From JAGTRP01 sp035255045 (lineage in GTDB: Bacteria > Pseudomonadota > Gammaproteobacteria > Burkholderiales > Rhodocyclaceae): 13,530 nucleotides of DNA. The position numbers and the translations under genes are program-made. The notes below the pieces were generated by a model that made no database searches, was not told the origin of the DNA, and worked only from the letters and a program-made list of their open reading frames with translations. The stretch is taken from contig DATFAA010000058.1 in the NCBI GenBank assembly GCA_035255045.1, positions 1-13,530 of the forward strand. Reading direction: 5' to 3'. The stretch's first letter is position 1. Every line of letters starts with the position of its first letter. Shown here piece after piece: positions 6,358 to 13,530 of the stretch.

Positions 6358-6968
6358 GCCACCATGCCGCTGTCCTGGGCGATGCGCGCCAGGTCGATGA
6401 GGCTGCCGGTGTGGGTTTTCTGCATGATGCGGCCGCGGTGGATTTCCACCGTGCGGTGGCTGATGCCCAGGCGGCGGGCGATTTCCTTGTTGGTGTGCCC
6501 TTCCACCGCCAGCACCATGACCTCCCGTTCCCGCAGGGTCAGGGCCGCCAGGCGGGAACTGGCTTCGTGGTTGCTCTCGGCCATGGCTTTCAGGCGGTCG
6601 CTTTCCTCCAGGGCGGCCTGGACGCTCTGCATGAGGGCGGCGCCGGTGACCGGCTTGGTGAGGAAATCCACCGCCCCGGCCTTGATGGCCCGGACGGTCA
6701 TGGGGATGTCGCCGTAGGCGGTGAGGAAGATGACCGGCAGGGCGCAGCCGCGCCGGACGATTTCCTCCTGCAACTGGACGCCGTCCATGCCGGGCATGCG
6801 CACATCGACGATCAGGCAGCCCCGGCATCTGCCCCGGCAGCTGGCGAGGAAGGCCTCGGCGCTGTCGAAGGCGGTGACCGGCAGGCCCTCCTGTTCGATC
6901 AGCAGGGTCAGGGCGTCCCGCACGGCGGGATCGTCGTCCACTACGAAAACTTGGGCTTTTTCAGTCAT
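6354..6968 (-). CDS. FixJ/NarL-type two-component response regulator
   Basis: The product has 204 residues. The receiver domain (about 5-118) has acidic pocket Asp11-Asp13, phospho-acceptor Asp55 in DVRMPGMDG, Thr83 in LTAYGD and Lys105 in TKPV. A LuxR-type helix-turn-helix spans about 143-198, with LTLREREVMVLAVEGHTNKE and the recognition helix SHRTVEIHRGRI. The LTAYGDIPMTVRAIKAGAVDF sequence is typical of the FixJ/TtrR subgroup. I start it at ATG 6966-6968, which overlaps the kinase stop by 4 nt (ATGA). An upstream in-frame GTG-like extension runs inside the kinase C-terminus and is not needed. The two proteins are expected to form a cognate pair. The target genes are unknown; the divergent DUF2934/STAS/phasin group and autoregulation are the nearest candidates. 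The 3' end overlaps cobU tail to tail by 4 nt. Confidence 0.94.
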   Translation of the reverse strand: MTEKAQVFVVDDDPAVRDALTLLIEQEGLPVTAFDSAEAFLASCRGRCRGCLIVDVRMPGMDGVQLQEEIVRRGCALPVIFLTAYGDIPMTVRAIKAGAVDFLTKPVTGAALMQSVQAALEESDRLKAMAESNHEASSRLAALTLREREVMVLAVEGHTNKEIARRLGISHRTVEIHRGRIMQKTHTGSLIDLARIAQDSGMVA

Positions 6969-8650
6969 GGTGCATAGGGCAGGGTGAAGTGGAAAGCGGC
7001 GCCCGGCCGGCCATCCCGGTCGGCCCACAGCTGTCCGCCGTGGGCCTGGACCAGGGTGCGGCTGATGGCCAACCCCAGGCCGATGCCCTCGGACTTGGTG
7101 GTGAAGAAAGGCTCGAAGACCCGGCGCGCCATGTCGGAATCCAGTCCCGGGCCATTGTCCTGGACCGTCACCTGGGCCATGTTCCGCTCGGCCATGGTGT
7201 GCACGGTGATGGCGATGACCGGATTGGCCACCTCCGCCTCCCGCATGGCATCGATGCCGTTGCGCACCAGGTTGTCCAGCACCTTCTGGATCTGGACGCG
7301 GTTGGCCAGGACCGGCCGCAGCCCGCCCTCCAGGTCGAGGACCGGGCGGAAGCGGCCGTAGCCGCTGCTCTCGGCGAAGGCGATGACTTCCCGGACCGCG
7401 TCGCCGATGTCCATGGGGGCGAACTGGTCCTCGCCGTTGTGGAGGAAGTCGAGGAGCTGGTGCAGGGTCTGGCCGGCCCGCTGGGCCTGCTCGAAGCAGC
7501 CCTCGATGGCCCTGGCCAGCCTGTCGGGCTCGCTGATGCCGTCCTTCAGGCTGCGCAGGGCCACCTCGCTGTAGGCGGAGATGGCCACCAGGGGCTGGTT
7601 GAGGTCGTGGGCGATGGCGGCGGCGGTCTGGGCCGCCACCTGCTGCTTGTGGACCATCTCCATCTCGCCGCGCCGTTTCTGGAGCTCCATTCCCAGGCGC
7701 TTGCGCTCGGTGATGTTGTCGAAGATGGCGACGAACTCTCCGACGGCCGGGCGATAGACGGCGATGGAGTACCAGGCCTTCAGGGCCGGCACGTAAGTCT
7801 CGAAGCGGGCCGGCTCGCCACTCTGGGCCACCTGGCCGTAGATCAGGAATAGTTCCGGGTTGTCCTGGCGAATGCTGGGAATGACTTCACTGATCCGCTT
7901 CCCGACCGCATCCTTGAGGCCGGTGAGCTTCTCGAAGGCCGGGTTGACCGCCAGGTATTCGAAATCCACCGGCAGCCCGTCCTGGAAGATCATGCGGCAG
8001 TGGGAGTAGCCGTCCAGCATGTTCTCGAACAGGCAGCGATGGCGTTCGGCGCTCTTCTTCAGGGCCTCGTCGGCCTGGGACTGCTCGATGATGTCGGCGA
8101 TCTGCCGGGCCAGCATCTCCAGGAGCCGCAGCTCGTTGTCCTCGAGCTTGCGGGGCTGCCGGCAGTGGGTGGACAGCATCCCCACCAGGCGCCCGCCCCG
8201 GGTGAACAGCGGGGTGGACTGGACCGCCCGCACCCCGGCGGCGAGGAGGGAGTCCAGGGAAACCCCCATGATCACCGGGTGCTGGGTGAGGTCGTCGATG
8301 ACCAGGCGCTGCGCCCGCATGCTGGCGATGCCGCAGACCGCATTTTCCTTGTCCCGCCGCTTGCAGCACTCCGGCAGATCCATGCCGTGGCTGCAGCAGG
8401 CCACCATCTCCAGTTCTCCCGACACCTCGCCCAGGATCTGGATGTTGCCCATGTCGGCCCCGGTGATTTCCAGGGCGGCATAGACGATCTGCTGGAACAG
8501 GGCCTTGGTGTTCCCCTCCTGGACGAAACGGGTGCTGATGTCGTGCAGGAGATTCATGGCGGCCAGCTCCGTGGCCAGCCGGTCCCGGGGGGCCGCCGCG
8601 ACACAGAAACCGCTGGGTTGGGTCGGATCGTTCAAGGTGACTACCGGCAT
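6965..8650 (-). CDS. Sensor histidine kinase with GAF and PAS domains (FixL/NtrB-like transmitter)
   Basis: The product has 561 residues from the ATG at 8648-8650. An in-frame GTG at 8668 would add six residues, and neither start has a clear Shine-Dalgarno. Domain order is an N-terminal coil, a GAF domain (about 38-185), a PAS domain (about 205-315), a coiled linker and a HisKA dimerisation helix with the phospho-acceptor His348 in AAAIAHDLNQPL. The HATPase follows, with N-box NLVRNGIDAM, G1 DNGPGLD, F-box FEPFFTTK and G2 GIGLGLAIS. There are no membrane segments, so the sensor is cytoplasmic. The GAF domain has an unusual cysteine cluster, Cys85, Cys86, Cys95, Cys96 and Cys106, suggesting metal or redox sensing, which is an inference. 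The PAS sequence lacks an obvious FixL heme motif. The stop overlaps the response regulator start. Confidence 0.93.
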   Translation of the reverse strand: MPVVTLNDPTQPSGFCVAAAPRDRLATELAAMNLLHDISTRFVQEGNTKALFQQIVYAALEITGADMGNIQILGEVSGELEMVACCSHGMDLPECCKRRDKENAVCGIASMRAQRLVIDDLTQHPVIMGVSLDSLLAAGVRAVQSTPLFTRGGRLVGMLSTHCRQPRKLEDNELRLLEMLARQIADIIEQSQADEALKKSAERHRCLFENMLDGYSHCRMIFQDGLPVDFEYLAVNPAFEKLTGLKDAVGKRISEVIPSIRQDNPELFLIYGQVAQSGEPARFETYVPALKAWYSIAVYRPAVGEFVAIFDNITERKRLGMELQKRRGEMEMVHKQQVAAQTAAAIAHDLNQPLVAISAYSEVALRSLKDGISEPDRLARAIEGCFEQAQRAGQTLHQLLDFLHNGEDQFAPMDIGDAVREVIAFAESSGYGRFRPVLDLEGGLRPVLANRVQIQKVLDNLVRNGIDAMREAEVANPVIAITVHTMAERNMAQVTVQDNGPGLDSDMARRVFEPFFTTKSEGIGLGLAISRTLVQAHGGQLWADRDGRPGAAFHFTLPYAP

Positions 8651-8720
8651 CGGAAAGGAGGGAGGCACGGTAGTGCCCCGCTTATCCCGCTGTCAATTAC
8701 ATAGATCAAGAACTGGCGCC

Positions 8721-8742
8721 ATTTCCCGGCAGTTTCCCGGTA
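8721..8742. repeat. Tandem 11-bp direct repeat in the divergent promoter region
   Basis: ATTTCCCGGCA (8721-8731) is followed immediately by GTTTCCCGGTA (8732-8742), identical at nine of 11 positions and sharing TTTCCCGG. The 11-bp period places both copies on the same face of the helix, as expected for side-by-side binding of a dimeric regulator. The neighbouring FixJ-like regulator is a candidate, but this is inference. Confidence 0.45.
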
Positions 8743-8813
8743 AGTGCGAGCACGTATTTGAATGTCCTAAAGGATCATCTAATCTAGCGGAATCTTTCGG
8801 CCTTTGCGTCGCA

Positions 8814-8832
8814 CCCCGCCCACGAGGCGGGG
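8814..8832 (+). other. Leader hairpin upstream of the DUF2934 gene
   Basis: A perfect 7-bp stem (CCCCGCC / GGCGGGG) with a 5-nt loop CACGA lies about 47 nt before the DUF2934 start. No T-run follows on the plus strand, so it is not a typical terminator. It may stabilise the 5' end of the transcript or act in regulation. Confidence 0.4.
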
Positions 8833-8879
8833 CTTCATCAACGCCGGGCCGGCAATCGACGATTCACCAGGAGACAACC

Positions 8880-9077
8880 ATGACAACTACAACGACGCAG
8901 GGCAAGAGCCGCCAGAACGCCGCCGCCCGCCGCAAGACCGCCACCCAATCCACACCTGCCAGCCAGGACCGCAGCGAGCAGATCGCCGTCGCCGCCTACT
9001 TCAAGGCCCAGGCCCGGGGTTTCGCCCCCGGCCAGGAACTCGACGACTGGCTGGAGGCAGAATCCGAGCTGTCCTAG
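8880..9077 (+). CDS. Small DUF2934 family protein
   Basis: The product has 65 residues. The N-terminal half is a low-complexity, Thr/Ala/Arg-rich and basic tail starting with five threonines. The C-terminal half (about 32-62) is the DUF2934 motif, with IAVAAYFKAQARGFAPGQEL followed by DDWLEAESEL. DUF2934 proteins are short and of unknown function, and the motif resembles a two-helix cap with an acidic end. A strong ribosome site, AGGAGA, lies six nt before the ATG, so the gene is likely well expressed. It heads a plus-strand group with the STAS and phasin-like genes, ended by the terminator at 9927. No catalytic residues can be seen. Assignment to the family is from pattern recognition of the DDWLEAE end, and I infer no function. 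Confidence 0.85.
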   Translation: MTTTTTQGKSRQNAAARRKTATQSTPASQDRSEQIAVAAYFKAQARGFAPGQELDDWLEAESELS

Positions 9078-9165
9078 CCCGGCATTCGAGGGAACAAGAG
9101 CGCCCCCCGGGCGCCGAAAAGACACAACACAAACAAAAGAATAAGAAGCGGGAAGAGAAAACACC
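9078..9165 (+). other. Intergenic leader of the STAS gene: short hairpin and A-rich stretch
   Basis: A GCGCCC-CCC-GGGCGC hairpin (9100-9114) is followed by about 45 nt that are strongly rich in A, with few T, up to the ribosome site GAAGAG (9152-9157). This is very unlike the GC-rich surroundings and is probably an unstructured ribosome-loading region. There is no T-run after the hairpin, so no clear terminator. Confidence 0.4.
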
Positions 9166-9489
9166 ATGAACATGACATTGATCGACCAGCAGCACGCCTG
9201 CCGCCTGGTCTTCGGCGGCAGCCTGACCATTGAATTCGCACGGGAACTGGAAGACCGCATCATCGACGCCCTGCGGCGCTACAGCGATTTCGAGATCGAC
9301 CTTTCCGGAGTGCAGGAAATCGATGTCTGCGGCATTCATCTGCTTGGGGTGCTGGACGCGGTGGGAGGAAGCCACGTGACAGTGGTAGACAGCTCCCCCG
9401 CCGTCCAACGGGCCTACGAGCGCCTCGCCCCCCGCCGCGGCACCTGGCTGCGGGGCAGCCAGGAAGAACGCGTCCTGTGCGGCGCCTGA
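9166..9489 (+). CDS. STAS-domain protein (anti-sigma-factor antagonist-like, MlaB/SpoIIAA fold)
   Basis: The 107-residue protein is a single STAS domain. It has a beta strand near 11-20, the LTIEFARELEDRIIDALRRY helix (20-39), the signature FEIDLSGVQEIDVCGIHLLG (42-61), and HVTVVDSSPAVQRAYERL toward the end. In SpoIIAA-type antagonists the DSSG loop carries the phosphorylated serine. Here the loop is Asp53-Val54-Cys55-Gly56, so neither serine is present and classical partner-switch phosphorylation is unlikely. Such variants are known among MlaB and chemotaxis-linked STAS proteins. No anti-sigma kinase or phosphatase lies nearby. An ATG at 9172 is an alternative start; GAAGAG eight nt upstream of 9166 favours the first. 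The role in this group is not known. Confidence 0.85.
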   Translation: MNMTLIDQQHACRLVFGGSLTIEFARELEDRIIDALRRYSDFEIDLSGVQEIDVCGIHLLGVLDAVGGSHVTVVDSSPAVQRAYERLAPRRGTWLRGSQEERVLCGA

Positions 9490-9526
9490 GACCACCACCT
9501 TTCTTCGTCCAAAACAAGGAATCGGC

Positions 9527-9895
9527 ATGACCTCCGCTACCGACGCATTCACCGGCATTTGGCAGGCCAACGTGGAAACGGCCCAACAATATGCCCAGCT
9601 CGCCTTCGACGGCGCCGAACGGCTTATCCGGGCCCAGACCGAGTCCCTGCGGGACTTCTGCGACCTGGGGGGCAACGAATACATCTATTTCTGGTCGGGC
9701 AACTCCGGCAAGCCCCTGGAGCACCTGCCCGAACTGGTGACCCGGCGGCTGGATTTCGCCGTCTGCCTCACCCGCCAATACCAGGATGCGGCCATGCACA
9801 TCAACAAGGGTTTCTACCGCATCGCCGAGCGGCACATGCCGGCGCTGCAGAAGAACCTGGAGTCGGTCATCGACTCCGCCGTGCCGCCGCTCTGA
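9527..9895 (+). CDS. Phasin-family-like protein
   Basis: The product has 122 residues and is predicted mainly alpha-helical. An amphipathic N-terminal helix (about 6-45, with IWQANVETAQQYAQLAFDGA and ERLIRAQTESLRDF) resembles the repeats that phasins use to coat polyhydroxyalkanoate granules. The middle part has aromatic residues in NEYIYFWSGNSGKPLEHLPE, followed by a second long helix through LTRQYQDAAMHINKGFYRIA. There is no signal peptide. AAGGA at 9516-9520 gives a good ribosome site. It is the last gene before the terminator at 9927. No PHA synthase or depolymerase is in the window. The phasin call is moderate: length and helical pattern fit, but a general granule- or membrane-associated helical protein is possible. 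Confidence 0.7.
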   Translation: MTSATDAFTGIWQANVETAQQYAQLAFDGAERLIRAQTESLRDFCDLGGNEYIYFWSGNSGKPLEHLPELVTRRLDFAVCLTRQYQDAAMHINKGFYRIAERHMPALQKNLESVIDSAVPPL

Positions 9896-9926
9896 AACTG
9901 ACCGACGCTAGCTATTAGCGACCTTA

Positions 9927-9961
9927 GCCCGCCGGGATTGCGCCCCGGCGGGCATTTTTTT
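9927..9961 (+). terminator. Intrinsic terminator after the phasin-like gene
   Basis: A perfect 10-bp stem (GCCCGCCGGG / CCCGGCGGGC, arms 9927-9936 and 9944-9953) with a 7-nt loop is followed by A and then seven T. It ends the plus-strand DUF2934/STAS/phasin unit. It also separates that unit from the convergent cobQ gene. A weaker 5-bp hairpin (9906-9920) precedes it. Confidence 0.92.
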
Positions 9962-9980
9962 GCCCGATCTTCGAGCCGAC

Positions 9981-11450
<1,470 letters not shown>

Positions 11451-11507
11451 AGCGGGGCATCGGGAAGCGGACGGGGGCGGCATTATCCCATGGCGGCGGA
11501 TTGGCTA

Positions 11508-11536
11508 TTGCCCCCGGCCCCCAGGTCGAATAGCAT
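11508..11536 (+). promoter_or_regulatory. Candidate sigma-70 promoter for the bluB riboswitch transcript
   Basis: TTGCCC (11508-11513) and TAGCAT (11531-11536) are separated by exactly 17 nt, giving a plausible -35/-10 pair. The predicted start, near 11543, would be just at the hairpin that precedes the riboswitch. The match to consensus is only fair. The cobQ promoter must lie in the same short divergent region on the other strand; a GATAAT on the minus strand near 11481-11487 is a possible -10. Confidence 0.45.
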
Positions 11537-11541
11537 CGGCC

Positions 11542-11563
11542 CGCCGCGAAATTGCTCGCGGCG
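11542..11563 (+). other. Hairpin immediately before the bluB riboswitch P1
   Basis: A perfect 8-bp stem (CGCCGCGA / TCGCGGCG) with a 6-nt loop AATTGC ends one nt before the proposed P1 helix. It would form the first structure of the transcript if transcription starts near 11543. It may protect the RNA 5' end or stack on P1. Confidence 0.5.
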
Positions 11564-11564
11564 T

Positions 11565-11716
11565 CTCCGGGTGCCCGCAAGGGAGAATCGGGAAGGCGGT
11601 GCAATTCCGCCACGTGCCCAACGCTGTGAGGAGGACGGAAGGAGCGATAAGCCACTGGCGACCAGCCGGGAAGGCGCTCCGGAAGGATGAATCCGAGTCA
11701 GAAGACCGGCCTGGAG
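11565..11716 (+). promoter_or_regulatory. Cobalamin (AdoCbl) riboswitch aptamer controlling bluB-cbiB-cobD
   Basis: On the plus strand the conserved cobalamin-riboswitch parts appear in order: GGGAAGGCGGTGCAATTCCG (11590-11609), ACGCTGTGAGG (11621-11631), GCCACTG (11651-11657), CCGGGAAGGC and the B12 box GAGTCAGAAGACCGGCC (11695-11711). A P1 helix can be drawn between CTCCGGGT (11565-11572) and GCCTGGAG (11709-11716), with two G-U pairs. The terminator and antiterminator that follow suggest transcriptional control of bluB by adenosylcobalamin. Confidence 0.95.
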
Positions 11717-11724
11717 ATGAAAAA

Positions 11725-11756
11725 TGGCTGCACGGCCAGGCAGCTGCTATTTTTTT
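11725..11756 (+). terminator. Riboswitch expression-platform terminator before bluB
   Basis: A 7-bp hairpin (TGGCTGC with GCAGCTG, two G-U pairs at the base, arms 11725-11731 and 11740-11746) is followed by CTA and seven T (11750-11756). The alternative pairing GCCTGG (11709-11714) with CCAGGC (11736-11741) would break it and is itself blocked when P1 forms. The bluB ribosome site AAGGGGA (11761-11767) starts just after. Confidence 0.75.
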
Positions 11757-11771
11757 CCTAAAGGGGACTAT

Positions 11772-12533
11772 ATGGAAAACCAAGCCATCCAGACCGAACA
11801 CCGCTTTTCCGACCCGGACCGCGCCGCCGTCTATCGCGCCATCTTCAACCGCCGCGACGTGCGCGGTCAGTTCCTGCCCGACCCCATCCCCGACGAGGTA
11901 TTGAGCCGGCTCCTGATGGCCGCCCACCACGCCCCCTCGGTGGGCTTCATGCAGCCCTGGAATTTCCTCGTCGTCCGCTCCCGGGAAGTGAAGCAACGGG
12001 TCCATGCTGCCTTCAGCAAGGCCCATGACGAGGCTGCCGGCATGTTCGAGGGGGAAAAGCGGGAAACCTACAGCCGCCTGAAGCTCGAAGGCATCCTGGA
12101 ATCTCCGGTCAATATCTGCATCACCTGCGACCGGCAGCGCACCGGCCCGGTAGTGGTGGGCCGCACCCACATCAAGACCATGGACCTCTACAGCAGCGTC
12201 TGCGCCGTCCAGAACCTCTGGCTAGCGGCCCGGGCAGAAGGCCTGGGTGTGGGCTGGGTCAGCATCTTCAACCAGGCGGAGCTGCAGGACGCCCTCGGCA
12301 TTCCCCGCAACATCACCCCGGTGGCCTACCTGTGCGTCGGCAAGGTCAGCCACTTCCACGACAGGCCCGAACTGGAGAGCGCCGGCTGGCTGCCCCGCCT
12401 GCCCATCGATGAGCTGGTCTACTTCGACCAGTGGGCCCAGGGCGCCGGCGCCAATGAGGTGCTGCCTGCCCACCTGCGGCAGCAGCAGGCCGCAGTGCAG
12501 GACCGGGGATTTGCCGGCCTCGCCATCGACTGA
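11772..12533 (+). CDS. bluB: 5,6-dimethylbenzimidazole synthase
   Basis: The 253-residue BluB is a flavin-destroying nitroreductase-fold enzyme that uses O2 to cleave reduced FMN into DMB, the lower ligand of B12. The NRRDVRGQFLPDPIP stretch (26-40) has Asp29, and GWVSIFNQAEL has Ser164. These appear to match the catalytically important Asp32 and Ser167 of the Sinorhizobium enzyme, shifted by three residues. AAHHAPSVGFMQPWNF (50-65) is a typical FMN-site segment. The start at 11772 has AAGGGGA 4-5 nt upstream. An in-frame ATG at 11724 lies in the riboswitch terminator and is unlikely. BluB requires oxygen, so the organism can make DMB aerobically. It shares a riboswitch-controlled transcript with cbiB (3-nt gap) and cobD. 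Confidence 0.97.
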   Translation: MENQAIQTEHRFSDPDRAAVYRAIFNRRDVRGQFLPDPIPDEVLSRLLMAAHHAPSVGFMQPWNFLVVRSREVKQRVHAAFSKAHDEAAGMFEGEKRETYSRLKLEGILESPVNICITCDRQRTGPVVVGRTHIKTMDLYSSVCAVQNLWLAARAEGLGVGWVSIFNQAELQDALGIPRNITPVAYLCVGKVSHFHDRPELESAGWLPRLPIDELVYFDQWAQGAGANEVLPAHLRQQQAAVQDRGFAGLAID

Positions 12534-12536
12534 GGA

Positions 12537-13451
12537 ATGCCCGTGCCCGATGCCCTTTCCCTCCCCCTGGCCGCCCTCGCCGCCGTGCTCCTCGACCGCG
12601 TCCTGGGCGAGCCCCGGCGCTGGCATCCCCTGGTCGGCTTCGGCCGCCTGGCGGCCTGGCTGGAAGGCCGCCTCAACCGCCGCAGCCGGGCGTCGGGCAT
12701 CCTCGCCTGGCTGCTGACGGTGGGCCCCTGGGTCGGGCTGGCGCTCTGGCTGCGGCCCCACGCCGCCTTCGCCGTCGACGCCGGCCTCCTCTATTTCGCC
12801 CTCGGCGCCCGCAGCCTGGCCGAGCACGCCGAGGCGGTACAGCGGCCCCTGGCGGCTGGGGACCTGGCGGAAGCCCGCCGGCGGGTGGGGTGGATGGTCT
12901 CCCGGGACACCGCCGCCCTGGACGCGGCCGGGGTCGCCAAGGCCGGGGTCGAATCGGTGCTGGAGAACGGCAACGACGCCGTCTTCGGCGCCCTCTTCTG
13001 GTTCGCCCTCCTGGGCGGGCCCGGCGCCCTCCTCTTCCGCCTGGCCAACACCCTGGACGCCATGTGGGGCTACAAGACCGAGCGCCTGCGGGCCTTCGGC
13101 TGGGCGGCGGCCCGCCTGGACGACCTCCTCAACTGGCCGGCCGCCCGCCTCACGGCCCTGACCTACGCCCTCCTCGGCCGCACCGGCCGGGCCCTGGCCT
13201 GCTGGCGGGCCCAGGCCCCGGCCTGGGAAAGTCCCAACGCCGGGCCGGTGATGGCCGCCGGGGCCGGCAGCCTCGGCGTCGCCCTCGGGGGCGCCGCCAT
13301 CTACCACGGCCGGGAGGAAATCCGCCCCGCCCTGGGCGAAGGCGGCGAGCCCCAGGCCGCCGACCTCGGCCGGGCCGTGGCCCTGGTCCGGCGCGGGCTC
13401 CTTTTGTGGCTGGCCCTTCTCTTCCTGATTTTCGGAGCGCTCCATGCTTGA
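12537..13451 (+). CDS. cbiB: Adenosylcobinamide-phosphate synthase (CbiB/CobD), integral membrane
   Basis: The 304-residue protein attaches (R)-1-aminopropan-2-ol phosphate (or aminopropanol) to the f side chain of adenosylcobyric acid. Family marks are LLDRVLGEPRRWHPLVGFG (18-36), the VGWMVSRDTAALD segment, ESVLENGNDAVFGALFW, NTLDAMWGYK, ARLDDLLNWPAARLTAL and SPNAGPVMAAGAGSLGVALGG near the C-terminus. Several hydrophobic segments indicate a membrane protein. The ATG at 12537 follows the bluB stop by three nt and is only just downstream of a GAGGA, so an in-frame GTG at 12543, with better spacing, is an alternative start. Its end overlaps the next gene by eight nt. Some databases use CobD for this enzyme, a naming clash with the following decarboxylase. 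Confidence 0.95.
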   Translation: MPVPDALSLPLAALAAVLLDRVLGEPRRWHPLVGFGRLAAWLEGRLNRRSRASGILAWLLTVGPWVGLALWLRPHAAFAVDAGLLYFALGARSLAEHAEAVQRPLAAGDLAEARRRVGWMVSRDTAALDAAGVAKAGVESVLENGNDAVFGALFWFALLGGPGALLFRLANTLDAMWGYKTERLRAFGWAAARLDDLLNWPAARLTALTYALLGRTGRALACWRAQAPAWESPNAGPVMAAGAGSLGVALGGAAIYHGREEIRPALGEGGEPQAADLGRAVALVRRGLLLWLALLFLIFGALHA

Positions 13452-13530
13452 ACACGGCGGAGGCCTGCGGGCCGCGGCCCGGCAGTACAAGATTCCCCTG
13501 GCCAACTGGCTGGACCTGTCCACCGGCATC
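13444..13530 (+). CDS. cobD: L-threonine-O-3-phosphate decarboxylase, N-terminus only
   Basis: The first 29 residues, cut by the window end, are seen from the ATG at 13444-13446. HGGGLRAAARQYKIPLANW followed by LDLSTGI matches the N-terminus of the PLP-dependent CobD/CobC family, which usually begins HGGN, followed by a DLSTGINP motif. The enzyme makes (R)-1-aminopropan-2-ol phosphate from L-threonine phosphate for CbiB. It overlaps cbiB by eight nt, so translation is likely coupled. The gene is called cobC in some Pseudomonas-type schemes. Catalytic lysine and most of the fold are outside the window. Confidence 0.88.
   Translation, partial: MLEHGGGLRAAARQYKIPLANWLDLSTGI

Larger units (their letters stand above)
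8651..8879. promoter_or_regulatory. Divergent intergenic region between the kinase and the DUF2934 gene
   Basis: About 230 bp separate two divergent genes and should hold both promoters. On the minus strand a TTGACA (8691-8696) lies upstream of the kinase, but no good -10 follows at the right distance. A small GGCAC-N4-GTGCC inverted repeat sits around 8664-8677. On the plus strand TCTAAT (8778-8783) matches a -10 box in five of six bases, without a convincing -35. The tandem repeats at 8721-8742 and the leader hairpin at 8814-8832 are listed separately. The stretch is AT-richer than the flanking genes. Confidence 0.5.

Noticed and set aside
8691..8710. FNR/ANR-like box upstream of the kinase (TTGAT-N4-GTAAT on the minus strand)
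   Set aside because: Only the first half-site is good. The second half has at least two mismatches to the ATCAA/GTCAA half-site.
11724..11771. BluB start at the upstream ATG
   Set aside because: The ATG lies inside the terminator stem. The ATG at 11772 has a good ribosome site just upstream and matches the usual N-terminus.
12222..13529. Long minus-strand frame opposite bluB and cbiB
   Set aside because: It is antisense to two well-supported genes. It has low-complexity Gly/Pro/Glu-rich composition and no domain.

Overview
This is a GC-rich window from a Gram-negative bacterium, most likely a betaproteobacterium and perhaps a Rhodocyclales relative. The taxon is inferred from base composition, LPS-core genes, a FixL/FixJ-type regulator pair, a phasin-like gene and the arrangement of B12 genes. 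No search was possible. The core of the window is a late-stage cobalamin (B12) locus: cobT, cobS, cobC, cobU, cobQ, bluB, cbiB and the start of cobD. Together these amidate the corrin ring, make and attach the aminopropanol arm, activate it with GMP, make dimethylbenzimidazole (DMB), activate DMB as alpha-ribazole phosphate, and join and dephosphorylate the nucleotide loop. No corrin-ring synthesis or cobalamin transport gene lies in the window.

Layout, left to right. Positions 1-3131 (minus) hold three surface-polysaccharide genes: a nucleotide-sugar dehydrogenase cut by the window edge, a GT4 glycosyltransferase and a WaaQ-type heptosyltransferase. Positions 3143-5495 (minus) hold cobC, cobS and cobT, tightly overlapped. 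The LPS genes follow cobC after only 11 nt, so all six genes look like one transcription unit. A minus-strand cobalamin riboswitch (aptamer about 5583-5745) precedes cobT and is followed by a strong intrinsic terminator (5519-5561). cobU (plus) diverges from it and meets a FixJ-like response regulator tail to tail, with the two stop codons sharing CTAG. The regulator overlaps its GAF-PAS histidine kinase (6354-8650, minus).

Divergent from the kinase is a small plus-strand group: a DUF2934 protein, a STAS-domain protein and a phasin-like protein (8880-9895), closed by a clear terminator at 9927-9961. cobQ (minus, 9981-11450) then faces away from a second cobalamin riboswitch on the plus strand (aptamer 11565-11716). 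That riboswitch controls bluB, cbiB and cobD, the last cut by the window end.

Working view. Two riboswitches on opposite strands let adenosylcobalamin repress two halves of the nucleotide-loop pathway. cobU and cobQ have no recognisable riboswitch of their own. The two-component/DUF2934/STAS/phasin block in the middle is not an obvious B12 function and is the least understood part of the window. The most interesting points are the apparent read-through of a B12 riboswitch operon into LPS genes, the readable switching structures of both riboswitches, and the cysteine-rich GAF kinase divergent from a small STAS/phasin module with tandem 11-bp repeats between them.
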